Below, in pieces: positions 28,725-40,390 of a stretch of DNA of 64,000 bases. Below the pieces are notes generated by a model. It was not told where the DNA came from, did no database searches, and worked only from the letters and a program-made list of their open reading frames with translations. Source of the DNA: Sulfuriferula sp. (GTDB lineage: Bacteria; Pseudomonadota; Gammaproteobacteria; Burkholderiales; Sulfuriferulaceae). Made by a program: the position numbers and the translations under genes. Where the stretch lies: positions 394,355 through 458,354 of the forward strand of contig JARLJL010000022.1 of NCBI GenBank assembly GCA_031291235.1, given 5' to 3'. Numbering within the stretch: position 1 is the stretch's first letter; each line of letters opens with the position of its first letter.

Positions 28725-29564
28725 ATGCAATTGAAAAAAATCGCTATCGCTACCGTTTGCGTATTCGGATTAACCGCGCTCACAGGTTGCAATGCGGCTG
28801 AAGATAACAAAGCCGCTGTTACCAAGGCCGCTGCCGACACATCGAGCACATCCAAACCGCTAGCTGTAGTTAATGGCGTTACCATTTCGCAAGCCCAGTT
28901 CAACATCCTTAAACAGGATCGTGCCGCGCAGGGTCAGCCTATGAATGATCAAACGATAGCCGCGTTGCGCGACAGCCTGATCAATGCAGAAATTCTTGCC
29001 CAGGCAGGCACCAAGCAAGGTCTGGACAAAGACCCTAGCATCCAGATGCGTCTGGATCTGGCCAAAACCCAAATGCTGGCCCAAGCTTATATCGCCAGCT
29101 ACGTCAAATCGCATCCTATCACCGAAGATGCCATGAAGGCTGAGTATGACCACGTCAAGGGCATGATGGGCACCAAGGAATATGAAGTGCGCCACATACT
29201 GGTGGATAATGAAGCTGCAGCGCAGGACATCATTGCCAAGCTGGGCAAAAAGGCCAAATTTGAAGATCTGGCCAAAAAGGAATCCAAGGATTCATCCGCA
29301 TCCAATGGCGGTCAATTGGGTTGGGTTGCGCCAGGCAATCTGGTCAAGGAATTTGCCGACGCCATGGTTCAGCTGAAAAAGGGCGAATATACCAAAACGC
29401 CAGTGCACACCAAATTCGGCTGGCATGTCATCCGTGTTGACGATGTCCGCGATCTGAAACTGCCACCTTATGATCAGGTCAAGGATCAATTGCGCGGCGA
29501 TATGGAACAGCAAATGGTGAAAAAACTGGTTACAGATTTACGAGCAAGTGCTAAAGTAGAATAA
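28725..29564 (+). CDS. Parvulin-type peptidyl-prolyl isomerase lipoprotein
   Basis: A 279-residue periplasmic foldase. A lipoprotein signal peptide ends in LTALTGC with lipidated Cys22. A SurA-like N-terminal helical segment spans about 45-140, and a rotamase domain spans about 145-240 (YEVRHILVDNEAAAQDII, NGGQLGWVAPGNLVKEF, HTKFGWHVIRVDD). The lipid anchor and single parvulin domain resemble PrsA or EpsD-like proteins more than SurA. It lies 22 bp after bolA. Confidence 0.9.
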   Translation: MQLKKIAIATVCVFGLTALTGCNAAEDNKAAVTKAAADTSSTSKPLAVVNGVTISQAQFNILKQDRAAQGQPMNDQTIAALRDSLINAEILAQAGTKQGLDKDPSIQMRLDLAKTQMLAQAYIASYVKSHPITEDAMKAEYDHVKGMMGTKEYEVRHILVDNEAAAQDIIAKLGKKAKFEDLAKKESKDSSASNGGQLGWVAPGNLVKEFADAMVQLKKGEYTKTPVHTKFGWHVIRVDDVRDLKLPPYDQVKDQLRGDMEQQMVKKLVTDLRASAKVE

Positions 29565-29578
29565 TCAATGATGTAGCC

Positions 29579-29610
29579 CGCATCCGGTTAACAAGCATTG
29601 ACCGGATGCG
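29579..29610. repeat. REP-like hairpin between the PPIase and hfq-like genes
   Basis: Perfect 10-bp arms CGCATCCGGT (29579-29588) and ACCGGATGCG (29601-29610) with a 12-nt loop, followed by CTTTAT. Shape and the GTAGCCCG lead-in resemble REP/BIME-type extragenic palindromes; it could also be a weak terminator or processing site upstream of hfq. Confidence 0.55.
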
Positions 29611-29639
29611 CTTTATCCCGACTTAAGTGGATGACTAAA

Positions 29640-29867
29640 ATGAAAAATTTACAAGATCAATTTCTTAACGCGCTGCGTAAAGAGCACGTACTTGTTTCCG
29701 TGTTCCTGGTTAACGGTATTAAACTGGTGGGAAAAATTGAATCTTTCGATCAGTATATGGTGATGCTGAAAGGTCATGACAATGTCAGTCAGGCTATCTT
29801 CAAACATGCCATTTCTACACTTTCCCCATCGCGGCAAATCAACATAGACACCAATAACGCTGATTAA
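29640..29867 (+). CDS. hfq: Hfq-like Sm RNA-binding protein (divergent)
   Basis: A 75-residue Sm-fold protein that should form hexamer rings binding small RNAs and A-rich [25 protein letters not shown] and [12 protein letters not shown] are Hfq signatures. Differences from E. coli Hfq are: rim Arg16/Arg17/Arg19 become R-K-H (RKEH, 13-16), distal Tyr25 becomes Phe22, Tyr55 becomes Phe54, there are two extra residues in the loop before VSQ (KGHDN, 44-48), and the C-terminal tail is very short. I start at ATG 29640, with AGTGG at 9-nt spacing; an ATG 9 bp upstream is less well placed. A canonical hfq may exist elsewhere in the genome. Confidence 0.88.
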   Translation: MKNLQDQFLNALRKEHVLVSVFLVNGIKLVGKIESFDQYMVMLKGHDNVSQAIFKHAISTLSPSRQINIDTNNAD

Positions 29868-29886
29868 TTGAAACCGAATATCCGAA

Positions 29887-29914
29887 AAAGCGCACTCTCA
29901 TGTGCGCTTTTTTA
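29887..29914 (+). terminator. Rho-independent terminator after hfq
   Basis: Stem AAAGCGCAC / GTGCGCTTT (29887-29895 and 29902-29910), 6-nt loop, followed by a T run. It closes the yciB-hfq unit. Confidence 0.88.
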
Positions 29915-30058
29915 TTAGGTTGTACTTATCCCGTAAAGCAGCGCAATACCCTACCATGCAACCCGCCCAATACCGCTAACGTTCGCAGATTATTACCGGC
30001 GGCTATGCTAGAATTTTCATGCCCTGCAACAGAAAAGCAGGTATAACAAAGGAAAATC

Positions 30059-30535
30059 ATGACAGGGAGCAAGGAAGGCAACGATGCGCGAACCGCATTA
30101 CGCCAATTTCGCGCCATATTCAGCGCGGTGAGACAGCATGCGCAATGGGTAGAAGCCCAATGCGGCATCAGCGGCACTCAATTATGGGTACTCTACGAAT
30201 TATCAGCACAACCGGGCATGCGCGTGTCCCGGCTTGCCGATGCCCTGGCGATCAAGCGCTCCACTGCCAGCAATCTGCTCGACAAAATCGAGCAACGCGG
30301 CCTGATCCGCAGGGAACGCGGCGCCTCCGATCAGCGCATTGTGCATCTCTTTCTGACCGAGGCCGGAACAGCCATTATGGCAAAAGCGCCGCAACCTGCC
30401 CAAGGCGTGCTGATCGATTCGCTCCATAGACTACCGCCCGACAAACTGGTTGAACTGAGTCAGAATTTATCCAGCTTGCTGGACCTTATGCAACTTGCAG
30501 ACAACACCGGCATGACACCTCTGCCAGACATCTGA
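30059..30535 (+). CDS. MarR-family transcriptional regulator
   Basis: A 158-residue winged-helix regulator. LWVLYELSAQPGMRVSRLADAL and SNLLDKIEQRGLIRRERGASDQR make the recognition helix and wing, the latter with the conserved D-x-R. MarR proteins usually answer phenolics or oxidants. The start has AAAGGAAAA. It stands alone between the hfq terminator and the convergent sucrose synthase gene, so its target is not evident. Confidence 0.87.
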   Translation: MTGSKEGNDARTALRQFRAIFSAVRQHAQWVEAQCGISGTQLWVLYELSAQPGMRVSRLADALAIKRSTASNLLDKIEQRGLIRRERGASDQRIVHLFLTEAGTAIMAKAPQPAQGVLIDSLHRLPPDKLVELSQNLSSLLDLMQLADNTGMTPLPDI

Positions 30536-30541
30536 ACCCCG

Positions 30542-32929
30542 CTATTCTGCATGCAATTGCGCGGCAAGCGGGCGGAATTGCAATTGATAAAACATGTGCA
30601 AATAACGTGCGGTCTCCTCTCTTTCAAGATCACTACTAAATTTCCAGAAGCCGTAAATCCGCGATAGGGTCATCATGCGTTCGGCATACTGTTTCCATGT
30701 ATATCGCGCCTCCACCCTTGCCAATGCACCATTCGATATACGCTGCCATTCATGTGGATTGACGTTACACAATTCGAGAAAATCGGCGATACGCTCAGCA
30801 CTGGCTCCGCCTTCGTTAGGATCGATATGAAAGCCCGATTTATTATGCTGAATGATCTCCAGCGGCCCGCCATAACGCGTGGCGAAAGTCGGCAAACCGG
30901 ACGCCATGGCTTCAATTATGGTCAGACCGAACGCTTCAAACAAGGCTGGTTGCACGAATATGCCACGCTGATCGGCAACAAAGCGATAAATCTCGCCCGA
31001 CAGGTTTTTCTCCAGCCGCAAACCCAGCCAACGCATTTGTCCATCGAGCTGATATTGTTCCATTAATTCATGCATGCGTTGAATTTGCGCCTGCTCTTCA
31101 TGATCACGAGACTCCTCAGGCGTCATATAACCGCCAACAACGACGAGATTCGCCAATTCACGCAGGCGCTGCGAATTGCCGTACCATTCGACCAGACCGG
31201 TAAGATTCTTGATTCGGTCCAGCCGTGCAATGGTAAAGATAATCGGTTTTTCCGGTTCCTTCAGCACACCGCGTACATGTTCGCGCGGCCCGCCGAATAT
31301 GAGCTCGCTGATTTCAGGGTGTAATGAAACCAGCCGCCTTTCGTGGGCAGTGTATGGAAAATAGACATCGGCATCCGATCCAGGCGAAACGATATTGAAT
31401 TTGGGATCGAACAGATTGATGCCGTCGATCACTCGATACAGCCCGGGCATGGTAAAAGACCGGTAACTCTCGTATTGACCGACGGAGTCTTCCGTACCCA
31501 CTATTTCCTGATAGGTGCTCGCAATAATGAAATCAGCGGTATTCATCGCGATCAGATCGGCTGTGTACTGACACGAGAAATGGTATTGCGCGTCGTTTTC
31601 CTGCCAATACAGATCCGAGTGCAAATACTTGGTCTTTTCCAGGGCATGCGCGATGTTGCATTGTATGACGCCCATACGCTGACTTAATAACGACGCCACC
31701 AGATTGCCGTCGGAATAATTGCCTATAATCAGATCGGGCCGGCCGCCCAGTTCAGACAAGGCTTCATGCTCGACATTACGTGCAAAATCCTCCAGATAAG
31801 GCCATATCTCGAAACGAGAAATCCAGTGCCGGATAACCTCGCCGTTCTGTTTCTGAAACGGCACCCGCAATATCCAGGTATTATCGCAACCGTTGACTCT
31901 CTCCAGGCGCTGATTGCAGGTCGTTCCCTCAGAGTCGGGAATCAAACGCGTGACAATCAATATCTTCGGTTCCACCGGCACACCCTGCCGTGCCAATCGT
32001 TCGCGCATTTCCCGCTCAAGTGCACGCACCTGATCCAGAATATAGACCACCTGCCCCCCCGTATCCGGCAAACCGAGTACATTGTCCTGACCGAAATACC
32101 CGTGAGGTGACATGATCAACAATCTCGAAATCATCGGCATACGCGCCAGAAAACTTTCCAGCGCCGCCGGCGACGGCGCTTCGAGTATGTCGACCAGCAA
32201 ACTCATGGTATCGATCACGCGCTCCGCCGTATCCCCCCAACCAGGCGCAAAGCCCATTTTTTGCAAGCTATCGCCAAACTCGACCAAAGGCGTTTCGGCG
32301 TTCAAATGTTCCAACCGCTGCAATGCCTTGCGCAGCCCTTCACGCAATGCGCCCACGGAAGCAAACTCGCCGTTCAGCATCAACGGCTTGCCTTCGATGG
32401 AATGTACTTTAAGAAAATGCAGCAGCCGCGCTTCGCCTTCTTGCGCATGCTGGAACATGGTGCTGGAAAGTTGCCGATTAAGAAACATGACGCCTTGGCC
32501 AATGGATTTGGCTTCCTTCAATCGGGGAAAATCCCGCCCGAATGGTCCGAAATCAATTTCCAGCGCCGACGCGGCATTGCTGGCAGGCAGTATCAGTGAT
32601 TCCTTGAAGCGCAGAAATTCGCCGATACCGATCGGCTCGGTAGCCATATGCTCAAGATGAATACGCAGATAGCGCCATTGGGCAATGCGTTCGCGCAATG
32701 CAAAATATGCCCAGGGCTGATTAAATACGCCTTCCTGCAAATGCTGCACAAATTCGGACAGTACTGTATTACCCAGCATGTCCCTGTCAGATTCCGTACG
32801 CATTTGCTCAAACTCGTAACGCAGATCGGATTGCAGCAAAAAAGGTCGATTCTGAGCAAAATAGCGGCGCAGCAAGGTATAAACCGCATCCCGATTTTCT
32901 CTTGTGTAAGCAATTAGCTCATCTATCAT
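30542..32929 (-). CDS. Sucrose synthase
   Basis: A 795-residue GT4 sucrose synthase that reversibly converts sucrose plus NDP to NDP-glucose and fructose. Bacterial members are reported to favour ADP. Its length equals characterised proteobacterial enzymes. There is a helical N-terminal region (1-260), then the GT-B core with [19 protein letters not shown] and, near the C-terminus, [21 protein letters not shown] (the E-x7-E donor motif). I start at ATG 32929 ([16 protein letters not shown]), one base after the SPS stop. Last gene of the sucrose cluster; its 3' end faces the MarR gene. Confidence 0.95.
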   Translation of the reverse strand: MIDELIAYTRENRDAVYTLLRRYFAQNRPFLLQSDLRYEFEQMRTESDRDMLGNTVLSEFVQHLQEGVFNQPWAYFALRERIAQWRYLRIHLEHMATEPIGIGEFLRFKESLILPASNAASALEIDFGPFGRDFPRLKEAKSIGQGVMFLNRQLSSTMFQHAQEGEARLLHFLKVHSIEGKPLMLNGEFASVGALREGLRKALQRLEHLNAETPLVEFGDSLQKMGFAPGWGDTAERVIDTMSLLVDILEAPSPAALESFLARMPMISRLLIMSPHGYFGQDNVLGLPDTGGQVVYILDQVRALEREMRERLARQGVPVEPKILIVTRLIPDSEGTTCNQRLERVNGCDNTWILRVPFQKQNGEVIRHWISRFEIWPYLEDFARNVEHEALSELGGRPDLIIGNYSDGNLVASLLSQRMGVIQCNIAHALEKTKYLHSDLYWQENDAQYHFSCQYTADLIAMNTADFIIASTYQEIVGTEDSVGQYESYRSFTMPGLYRVIDGINLFDPKFNIVSPGSDADVYFPYTAHERRLVSLHPEISELIFGGPREHVRGVLKEPEKPIIFTIARLDRIKNLTGLVEWYGNSQRLRELANLVVVGGYMTPEESRDHEEQAQIQRMHELMEQYQLDGQMRWLGLRLEKNLSGEIYRFVADQRGIFVQPALFEAFGLTIIEAMASGLPTFATRYGGPLEIIQHNKSGFHIDPNEGGASAERIADFLELCNVNPHEWQRISNGALARVEARYTWKQYAERMMTLSRIYGFWKFSSDLEREETARYLHMFYQLQFRPLAAQLHAE

Positions 32930-32930
32930 A

Positions 32931-35096
32931 TCAATCCATCCTTTCACGATCGCTGGATACATTACCGAAACGGTAATGATCAATTCCTTCCATGATCCCC
33001 AACGCGTTGCAAGCCCCTGCAAAATAGACCTGATGCTGCCCGCGTAATGACATCAGCTCTGAACTATGATTGCCGACGATCACGCCCAGCGTATCGCCTA
33101 TCATCATTTCTGCATCGTTACCGGAATCTCCTGCCACCAGAAAAGCATTTAGCGGTAGCCCCCATTTATAAGCGAGATAACGGATAGCCTGGCCTTTGGA
33201 TGCGCGGGCCGGAAGAATATCGAGATAAGCCTGATGGGAATAAATCAGATTGGCATGTAGATTTTGCGCATGCAAATAAGCATAAATACTTTTTAAAGGA
33301 GGCATGACGTCAGGCAATATGTCATAGCTGATTTTGAATTCGCGTTGGTTCTCTTCCTCCTGCAACCGGATTCCAGGTACCTCTTCCAGCGCCTCGACTA
33401 ACGTATCGCGCCGCCATTGATAGCGTATATGCTTTGCCCAACCGGCATCCTGACGTAAATCGGGGCCATAATTAATCTCGGTTCCAACGGCTGTAATCAG
33501 CACATCCGGTATCGGTATGCGCCACTGCCTGAGTACTTTAACCGCACTATACAGATCGCGGCCGGTAGCGATGCCGAATGCGACCCTGCCGGCATTGGCC
33601 TGCAACCATTCCAGCAAAGGCTGCAAAGCATTCCTATTGCCGATAAGCGTATTGTCGATATCGCTGACCAGCACCTGCCTGACCAGTGGGAGGGGCGACT
33701 TGCCTTCCGGCAATATCGCGGCCAGTTCGCGGCGCAGATGCTTGCGTTCCTTGTACAACACCCTGCTTGCCGATTTCAGGTATTTGGTTACATGCGCATC
33801 CCAGCTATAATGACGCTTCACGCCGTTAATGCCGTTACGCGCCCAACCCCGCCAGACATTTGCGCTTCCCAGCGCCGTATTGAGGGTCGTCGCAATATTC
33901 TCGGTATCGAGCGGATTAAGCAGCAAACCATTTCGGCAATTGCCGATAATGTCGCTCGGCCCGCCGTCTTCGGTGGCGACTATCGGCAACCCGCTGGCTG
34001 CGGCCTCGATTAGCGTCAAACCAAACGGCTCAGTCAAGGCGGGATTAACAAACACCCCCCGGCGATGAGCTGCCAGACGATAAAACTCGGGTATGTCTTC
34101 CGTGGAGTGATGTTTGGGTATGGCAACCTTACCCCACAAATCATATCGATCCAGCGCAAACAGCAATCCGGATAACTCCTGCTGCTGGGATTCTTCCATG
34201 AGTCTGATATCGTCTCGATTACCTGCGACAATGACCAGATTGGCTCGCTCCCGAAGCGCTTCATTTTCACCATAGGCAGTTATCAAGCGCTGCAGGTTTT
34301 TGCGCGCATCGGGACGGCAAATGGCAAGTATCATCGGTTTGTCTGGATGCTCCAGAAATCGGTCTATCATATGCACGACATTAGTCTGGATTTGTCGTCT
34401 ACCGGGCGGAGAAAAACGCGAAGCGTCTGTTCCGGGAGGGATTACGACAGCATGCTGCCCATCGAAATTCTGATACATGCCATACTGATCAACGATTTCC
34501 TGCCGGGTGCTGGCCACAATCAGTGAAGCGTGACTTAACACATCCTCCTCTGCCCCGATACGTTGTCCAAAATTAAACTGGCGCTCCAGCGCCTGTAGTT
34601 TGCGGCCCGTAGCAAGCATCCGTTGCTGCTTGCAGCGTCCCAGCGAATGTCCCGTATGAATCTGCGGTATGCCCAATAACCGGGATAACTGCAGTCCTAC
34701 ATAACCTGCATCGGCATAATGCGTGTGAATAATATCGGGCAGCTTTTCCTGGCCTCTCAAATAAAGCAGGCAACGATCGACCAAATGGTCGAGATGCTTC
34801 CACAGCATCTCCTTGCGGACATAACGTCTGGGGCCGAACGGCAAGCGAACGATACGTGCATTCAGTCCCAGCACCTCTTCCGGTTGGGCATAATCTGCAG
34901 AAATCGTCGGATCTTCGATCAGGCGTGTCAACAAATCAACCCGCAACACACCGGGATGCCGTCCCAGAGCCCGTGCCAGCTCAACTACATAGGTAACCTG
35001 CCCACCGGTATCGGCATCACGTCCCAATTCCAGATCGTGTCCCCGTACCAAACCATGCAAGCTCAACATCAGAATATTGATACGCTGTTCGTTCAT
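32931..35096 (-). CDS. Sucrose-phosphate synthase fused to sucrose-phosphatase (HAD) domain
   Basis: A 721-residue bifunctional-type SPS. The N-terminal GT4 part (to about 470) has [33 protein letters not shown] and [17 protein letters not shown]. The C-terminal HAD part (about 480-710) has [13 protein letters not shown], with the D-x-D catalytic pair, and [12 protein letters not shown], as in sucrose-6-phosphate phosphatase. It would make sucrose-6-P from NDP-glucose and fructose-6-P and dephosphorylate it. Its conserved D-x-D suggests an active phosphatase. It lies between fructokinase and sucrose synthase. Confidence 0.93.
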   Translation of the reverse strand: MNEQRINILMLSLHGLVRGHDLELGRDADTGGQVTYVVELARALGRHPGVLRVDLLTRLIEDPTISADYAQPEEVLGLNARIVRLPFGPRRYVRKEMLWKHLDHLVDRCLLYLRGQEKLPDIIHTHYADAGYVGLQLSRLLGIPQIHTGHSLGRCKQQRMLATGRKLQALERQFNFGQRIGAEEDVLSHASLIVASTRQEIVDQYGMYQNFDGQHAVVIPPGTDASRFSPPGRRQIQTNVVHMIDRFLEHPDKPMILAICRPDARKNLQRLITAYGENEALRERANLVIVAGNRDDIRLMEESQQQELSGLLFALDRYDLWGKVAIPKHHSTEDIPEFYRLAAHRRGVFVNPALTEPFGLTLIEAAASGLPIVATEDGGPSDIIGNCRNGLLLNPLDTENIATTLNTALGSANVWRGWARNGINGVKRHYSWDAHVTKYLKSASRVLYKERKHLRRELAAILPEGKSPLPLVRQVLVSDIDNTLIGNRNALQPLLEWLQANAGRVAFGIATGRDLYSAVKVLRQWRIPIPDVLITAVGTEINYGPDLRQDAGWAKHIRYQWRRDTLVEALEEVPGIRLQEEENQREFKISYDILPDVMPPLKSIYAYLHAQNLHANLIYSHQAYLDILPARASKGQAIRYLAYKWGLPLNAFLVAGDSGNDAEMMIGDTLGVIVGNHSSELMSLRGQHQVYFAGACNALGIMEGIDHYRFGNVSSDRERMD

Positions 35097-35108
35097 CGTC
35101 GGCCGTCC

Positions 35109-36077
35109 TCATATCAAATCCCAGGCTTTGCGGAAAGGATCGTAGAATGCATCGTCATGCGGAATGGCGCCAGGAATCCCGCACAATGCGCGCGCAAAAC
35201 CGTCAGCACGCAACAACACTTGCTCTGCGCTCCAGTTTTTGAACATCCCCAGAATGAATACCGCAGCAAAACCGTCGCCTGCGCCTACGGTATCCGCAAT
35301 ACGAATACTGGCGCCACCCGGCACACTCGCGATTCTGCCATTTTCATCCAGCAACCATGCTCCTGCTTTACCGCGTGTTACCAGTACATTCTGCAAACCA
35401 AATTGCGCCATCAATGTCGATGCCTGCCCAAGCTCATCGGTATCGCCAAGATGGAGTAATCGCGCAATATGCTGCAATTCATCGTTATTCAGCTTGAGGA
35501 TGTCCGCCTGAGCCAGGGAACGCCTTAAAGTCTGCACGTCGTACCAAGGTTCCCGCAAATTGATGTCCAGCATGCGAGGGGCTTTTACGGTGTTGAGCAA
35601 CGAACTCAGCGCTTGTCGCGAGATAGGATGGCGTTGCGCCAGAGTGCCGAAGTAAACTAGCTCCGGCTGTGCTGCCAGCGCGATCATTCGGGTAATACTG
35701 GCATGGATGAAATCGTACGCCTGTCCGGGCATGATCTCGAAGCGATGGTCGCCATTATTCATGTGTACCATTACCTGCCCGGTGGGATGAATCGGGTCTG
35801 ACTGAACGCCCCGGGTATCCATTCCGAAATTGATCATGGCAGCTATCAGGTCGTCGCGCAAAGCATCGTTTCCGGTACGCGTAATCAATACAGGATGCAG
35901 GCCGAAAGCCTGTAAATGCCGAGCTACGTTAAATGGCGCCCCACCCAGCACGTAGCGGTCCGGGAACACATCTACCAGCATTTCGCCAAATAACGCTACG
36001 GTCCCCGAGTGGATATTCAACTCGAATGCATTGCGACTCAGACTATCCTGAAGTATTCCTTCAATCATCGTTTGCAT
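35109..36077 (-). CDS. PfkB-family fructokinase
   Basis: A 322-residue ribokinase-fold sugar kinase, first gene of the sucrose cluster, expected to phosphorylate fructose released by sucrose synthase. FGEMLVDVFPDRYVLGGAPFNVARHLQ is the N-terminal substrate site; DTVGAGDGFAAVFILG contains the catalytic Asp and anion hole. I choose ATG 36077, preceded by AAGGA; an upstream TTG would add four residues. It lies 12 bp upstream of the SPS gene. Confidence 0.9.
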   Translation of the reverse strand: MQTMIEGILQDSLSRNAFELNIHSGTVALFGEMLVDVFPDRYVLGGAPFNVARHLQAFGLHPVLITRTGNDALRDDLIAAMINFGMDTRGVQSDPIHPTGQVMVHMNNGDHRFEIMPGQAYDFIHASITRMIALAAQPELVYFGTLAQRHPISRQALSSLLNTVKAPRMLDINLREPWYDVQTLRRSLAQADILKLNNDELQHIARLLHLGDTDELGQASTLMAQFGLQNVLVTRGKAGAWLLDENGRIASVPGGASIRIADTVGAGDGFAAVFILGMFKNWSAEQVLLRADGFARALCGIPGAIPHDDAFYDPFRKAWDLI

Positions 36078-36113
36078 GGGTCCTTGCAATAACCAAAGAT
36101 TACTTTTGCATAA

Positions 36114-36130
36114 AACAAATATAGTTTGTT
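36114..36130. promoter_or_regulatory. Operator-like palindrome over the sucrose promoter -10
   Basis: AACAAA-TATAG-TTTGTT (6-bp perfect arms, 5-bp spacer) covers the -10 hexamer of the fructokinase promoter. Upstream at 36148-36190 a longer imperfect dyad (GAACAAA...TTTGTTC with inner ATCGG/CCGAT) repeats the AACAAA half-site. This suggests cooperative binding of a repressor, identity unknown. Confidence 0.45.
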
Positions 36131-36146
36131 ACAAAACCATATACAA
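36118..36146 (-). promoter_or_regulatory. Sigma-70 promoter of the sucrose cluster
   Basis: Minus-strand TTGTAT (36141-36146), 17 bp, TATATT (36118-36123), about 40 bp before the fructokinase ATG. The 303 bp between fructokinase and the tRNA-Ser terminator hold this promoter and the dyads and no gene that I can support. Confidence 0.6.
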
Positions 36147-36354
36147 GAACAAATCGGCATTTTTGTAAATACCGATAAGTTTTGTTCGAAAAAGTTTCAC
36201 TCAATGCGTACAAACTGGCATCGTGAACTGCTAATTATGATTGACACTGCGGTGAAAAGATCACGCTCACTTGCGGATAAACCACCCGGTTATCAACAGT
36301 AATAACTTTATTGGCGGCTATAATAATTGATACTACGGTCGAATTCGCAAGACG

Positions 36355-36382
36355 AAAAAAAACCGCCACAAGTGACGGTTTT
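36355..36382 (-). terminator. Terminator of tRNA-Ser(GGA)
   Basis: Minus-strand stem AACCGTCAC/GTGGCGGTT (one mismatch, 2-nt core) followed by eight T residues. Located 10 bp past the tRNA CCA end. Confidence 0.8.
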
Positions 36383-36392
36383 TAAGATTTTT

Positions 36393-36483
36393 TGGCGGAG
36401 AAGGCGGGATTCGAACCCGCGTTGGGATATTATCCCAAACACGCTTTCCAGGCGTGCGACTTAAACCACTCATCCACCTCTCC
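36393..36483 (-). tRNA. tRNA-Ser(GGA)
   Basis: A 91-nt gene with a 7-bp acceptor stem (GGAGAGG paired with CTTCTCC through G-T), anticodon loop CTGGAAA (anticodon GGA), a long variable arm typical of tRNA-Ser, T-arm GGTTCGAATCC and encoded CCA. Reads UCC/UCU codons. Confidence 0.96.
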
Positions 36484-36524
36484 GTATTTTTCGCTGGCTG
36501 CCAAGACGGCCAAGAAAGTCGGCA

Positions 36525-36553
36525 AGAATACCGTATATGCGCGTCTATAGCAA
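36525..36553 (-). promoter_or_regulatory. Promoter of tRNA-Ser(GGA)
   Basis: TTGCTA (36548-36553), 17 bp, TATTCT (36525-36530) on the minus strand, 41 bp upstream of the tRNA 5' end, a usual stable-RNA arrangement. Confidence 0.55.
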
Positions 36554-36634
36554 GGTTTTGTACTTACTCTCTGTCTTATCCATGTAAAAATTGGTATTAT
36601 TAGCAGATGTTCATCTCCCTGCATTTAGTGGTAA

Positions 36635-37504
36635 ATGGCGCACGCAGAACTTTCCCTACTCGAACAGCTTTCGACCAATAGCTCTCCTTATTCCGACCCT
36701 CTAACCAGGCTGGACTGGAAGGCACTCGACCTCAATCGCTCCTGGCTGCCGGAAGAAGCTGTTTCCCTGTTCGGTTTGCCAGAGTATCAGGCATTGCCGG
36801 CAGCGATTCGCACTCGCTTGTCGCAGTATGAATTCACCGGTTTTATTCAGGCAGGCATTTGGCTGGAAGCGATTTTTATCGAACGCCTGTCCAAGAATCT
36901 CAAACACACACAATCGGCTCAGGAACTTGCCTATTATCTGCACGAGATACGGGAAGAGTCCGGACATAGCCTGATGTTCCTGAAACTGATGGAAAACAGC
37001 GGTTTGCGCTTGCCGGGTATATGGCGCAACCGCCCCTTCATAGCCGATTTTCTCGGGCGCCATACGCCGCTTAACACCACGCTCTTCTGGCTGGCCGTAA
37101 CCATAGGCGAAGAAGTGCCAGATAGACTCAATCGCTACGTTCGTACACAAGCGAGCGACGATGTGGACGGCGTTATCCGCCAGATGTGTACGCTGCATAT
37201 TATTGACGAAGCCCGGCATATTGCGCATGCCCGCAGCGCGCTGGAAGCCAGCCTGGCGCATTGCAGCAAATTGGAACGCAAACTGCTGACGCCCATCGTC
37301 AATATACTTATTCGTCAATTTGTGCGCACGTTCTATTTGCCGAGCGATGACGTTTACGAACTCGCAGGACTCAATCCCGGCAAGCAATGGCGCGAATTGG
37401 CGAGAAAAAATCCGGCACGGCAGGATTTTATTCTGAAATGCCTGAATCCGACATTACATATGCTGCGTAATCACGGATTCGCAGTAGCCGATCCAAGCCT
37501 GTAA
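36635..37504 (+). CDS. AurF-like ferritin-fold diiron protein
   Basis: A 289-residue helical protein with the diiron-oxygenase pattern of the AurF/CmlI (p-aminobenzoate N-oxygenase) family: Glu78 in WLEAIF, E-E-x-x-H at 107-111 (REESGHS), Glu159/160 in IGEEVPDR, and DEARH at 191-195. All expected metal ligands are present, so it should bind two irons and activate oxygen. Substrate is unknown; AurF relatives oxidise aryl-amines, others act on lipids. It is an orphan between a tRNA and glnB, with no biosynthetic neighbours. The start ATG is poorly supported by a ribosome-binding site. Confidence 0.8.
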   Translation: MAHAELSLLEQLSTNSSPYSDPLTRLDWKALDLNRSWLPEEAVSLFGLPEYQALPAAIRTRLSQYEFTGFIQAGIWLEAIFIERLSKNLKHTQSAQELAYYLHEIREESGHSLMFLKLMENSGLRLPGIWRNRPFIADFLGRHTPLNTTLFWLAVTIGEEVPDRLNRYVRTQASDDVDGVIRQMCTLHIIDEARHIAHARSALEASLAHCSKLERKLLTPIVNILIRQFVRTFYLPSDDVYELAGLNPGKQWRELARKNPARQDFILKCLNPTLHMLRNHGFAVADPSL

Positions 37505-37505
37505 A

Positions 37506-37537
37506 TGAAAATGGCGCAAGGCTTGAGCCTGCGCCAT
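37506..37537 (-). terminator. Hairpin terminator downstream of glnB
   Basis: Minus-strand stem ATGGCGCAGGC / GCCTTGCGCCAT (one bulge, TCAA loop), followed by TTTTCATTT. It can also fold on the plus strand after the AurF-like gene. Confidence 0.65.
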
Positions 37538-37569
37538 CATTCATCAGTCGATTGGCCCTAAAGCAAGCT

Positions 37570-39517
<1,948 letters not shown>

Positions 39518-39521
<4 letters not shown>

Positions 39522-40390
39522 CGCTGCATCGCCTGTTGCACGGCCAGCCCCATTTCTGCCGGAGAGGCAGCGACGACAACACCCGCATCGCTCAAGGCTC
39601 GAATCTTGGCAGCAGCCGTTCCGCTACCGCCTGCAATAATAGCGCCGGCATGCCCCATACGCTTACCCTTGGGGGCTGTTTGTCCTGCAATATAAGCGGC
39701 AACCGGTTTGGTGATATGCCGCTGGATGTAGTCGGCCGCCTCTTCCTCGCGTGTACCGCCGATCTCGCCGACCATAATAATCGCTTCGGTTTCGGCATCG
39801 GCCTCAAACATTGCCAGACAGTCGATAAAGTCGAGCCCCTTGATCGGATCCCCGCCAATACCGACGCAAGTGGTTTGCCCCAGCCCCAGGCTGGTTGTCT
39901 GATGCACGGCTTCGTAAGTCAGGGTACCGGAACGCGACACAATGCCGACCTTACCGCGCTGATGAATAAAGCCCGGCATGATACCGATCTTGCATTCATC
40001 CGGCGTAATCACGCCAGGGCAATTGGGGCCGATCAGTTTGGCGCCATTGGCACGCAAGGCAGCCTTCACATTCAGCATATCCAGTACCGGAATGCCTTCC
40101 GTGATACACACGATTAACGCAATACCCGCATCCGCAGCTTCCATGATCGAATCGGCGGCATAATTGGCCGGCACATAAATTACGCTCGCATTGGCGCCGG
40201 TTTGATGCACGGCATCGCGCACCGTATTAAAAACCGGCAAATCCAGATGCGTTTGGCCGCCTTTGCCCGGCGTCACGCCGCCCACCATGCGGGTACCGTA
40301 AGCGACCGCTTGCTCGGAATGGAATGTACCTTGTTTCCCGGTAAACCCCTGACAAATGACTTTGGTATTTTTATTAACAAGTATGCTCAT
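39518..40390 (-). CDS. sucD: Succinyl-CoA synthetase alpha subunit
   Basis: A 290-residue CoA-binding subunit of the TCA-cycle ligase converting succinyl-CoA to succinate with NTP formation. [19 protein letters not shown] at the N-terminus and the phosphohistidine loop [11 protein letters not shown] (His near 246) are intact. It overlaps sucC by 4 bp. Confidence 0.97.
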
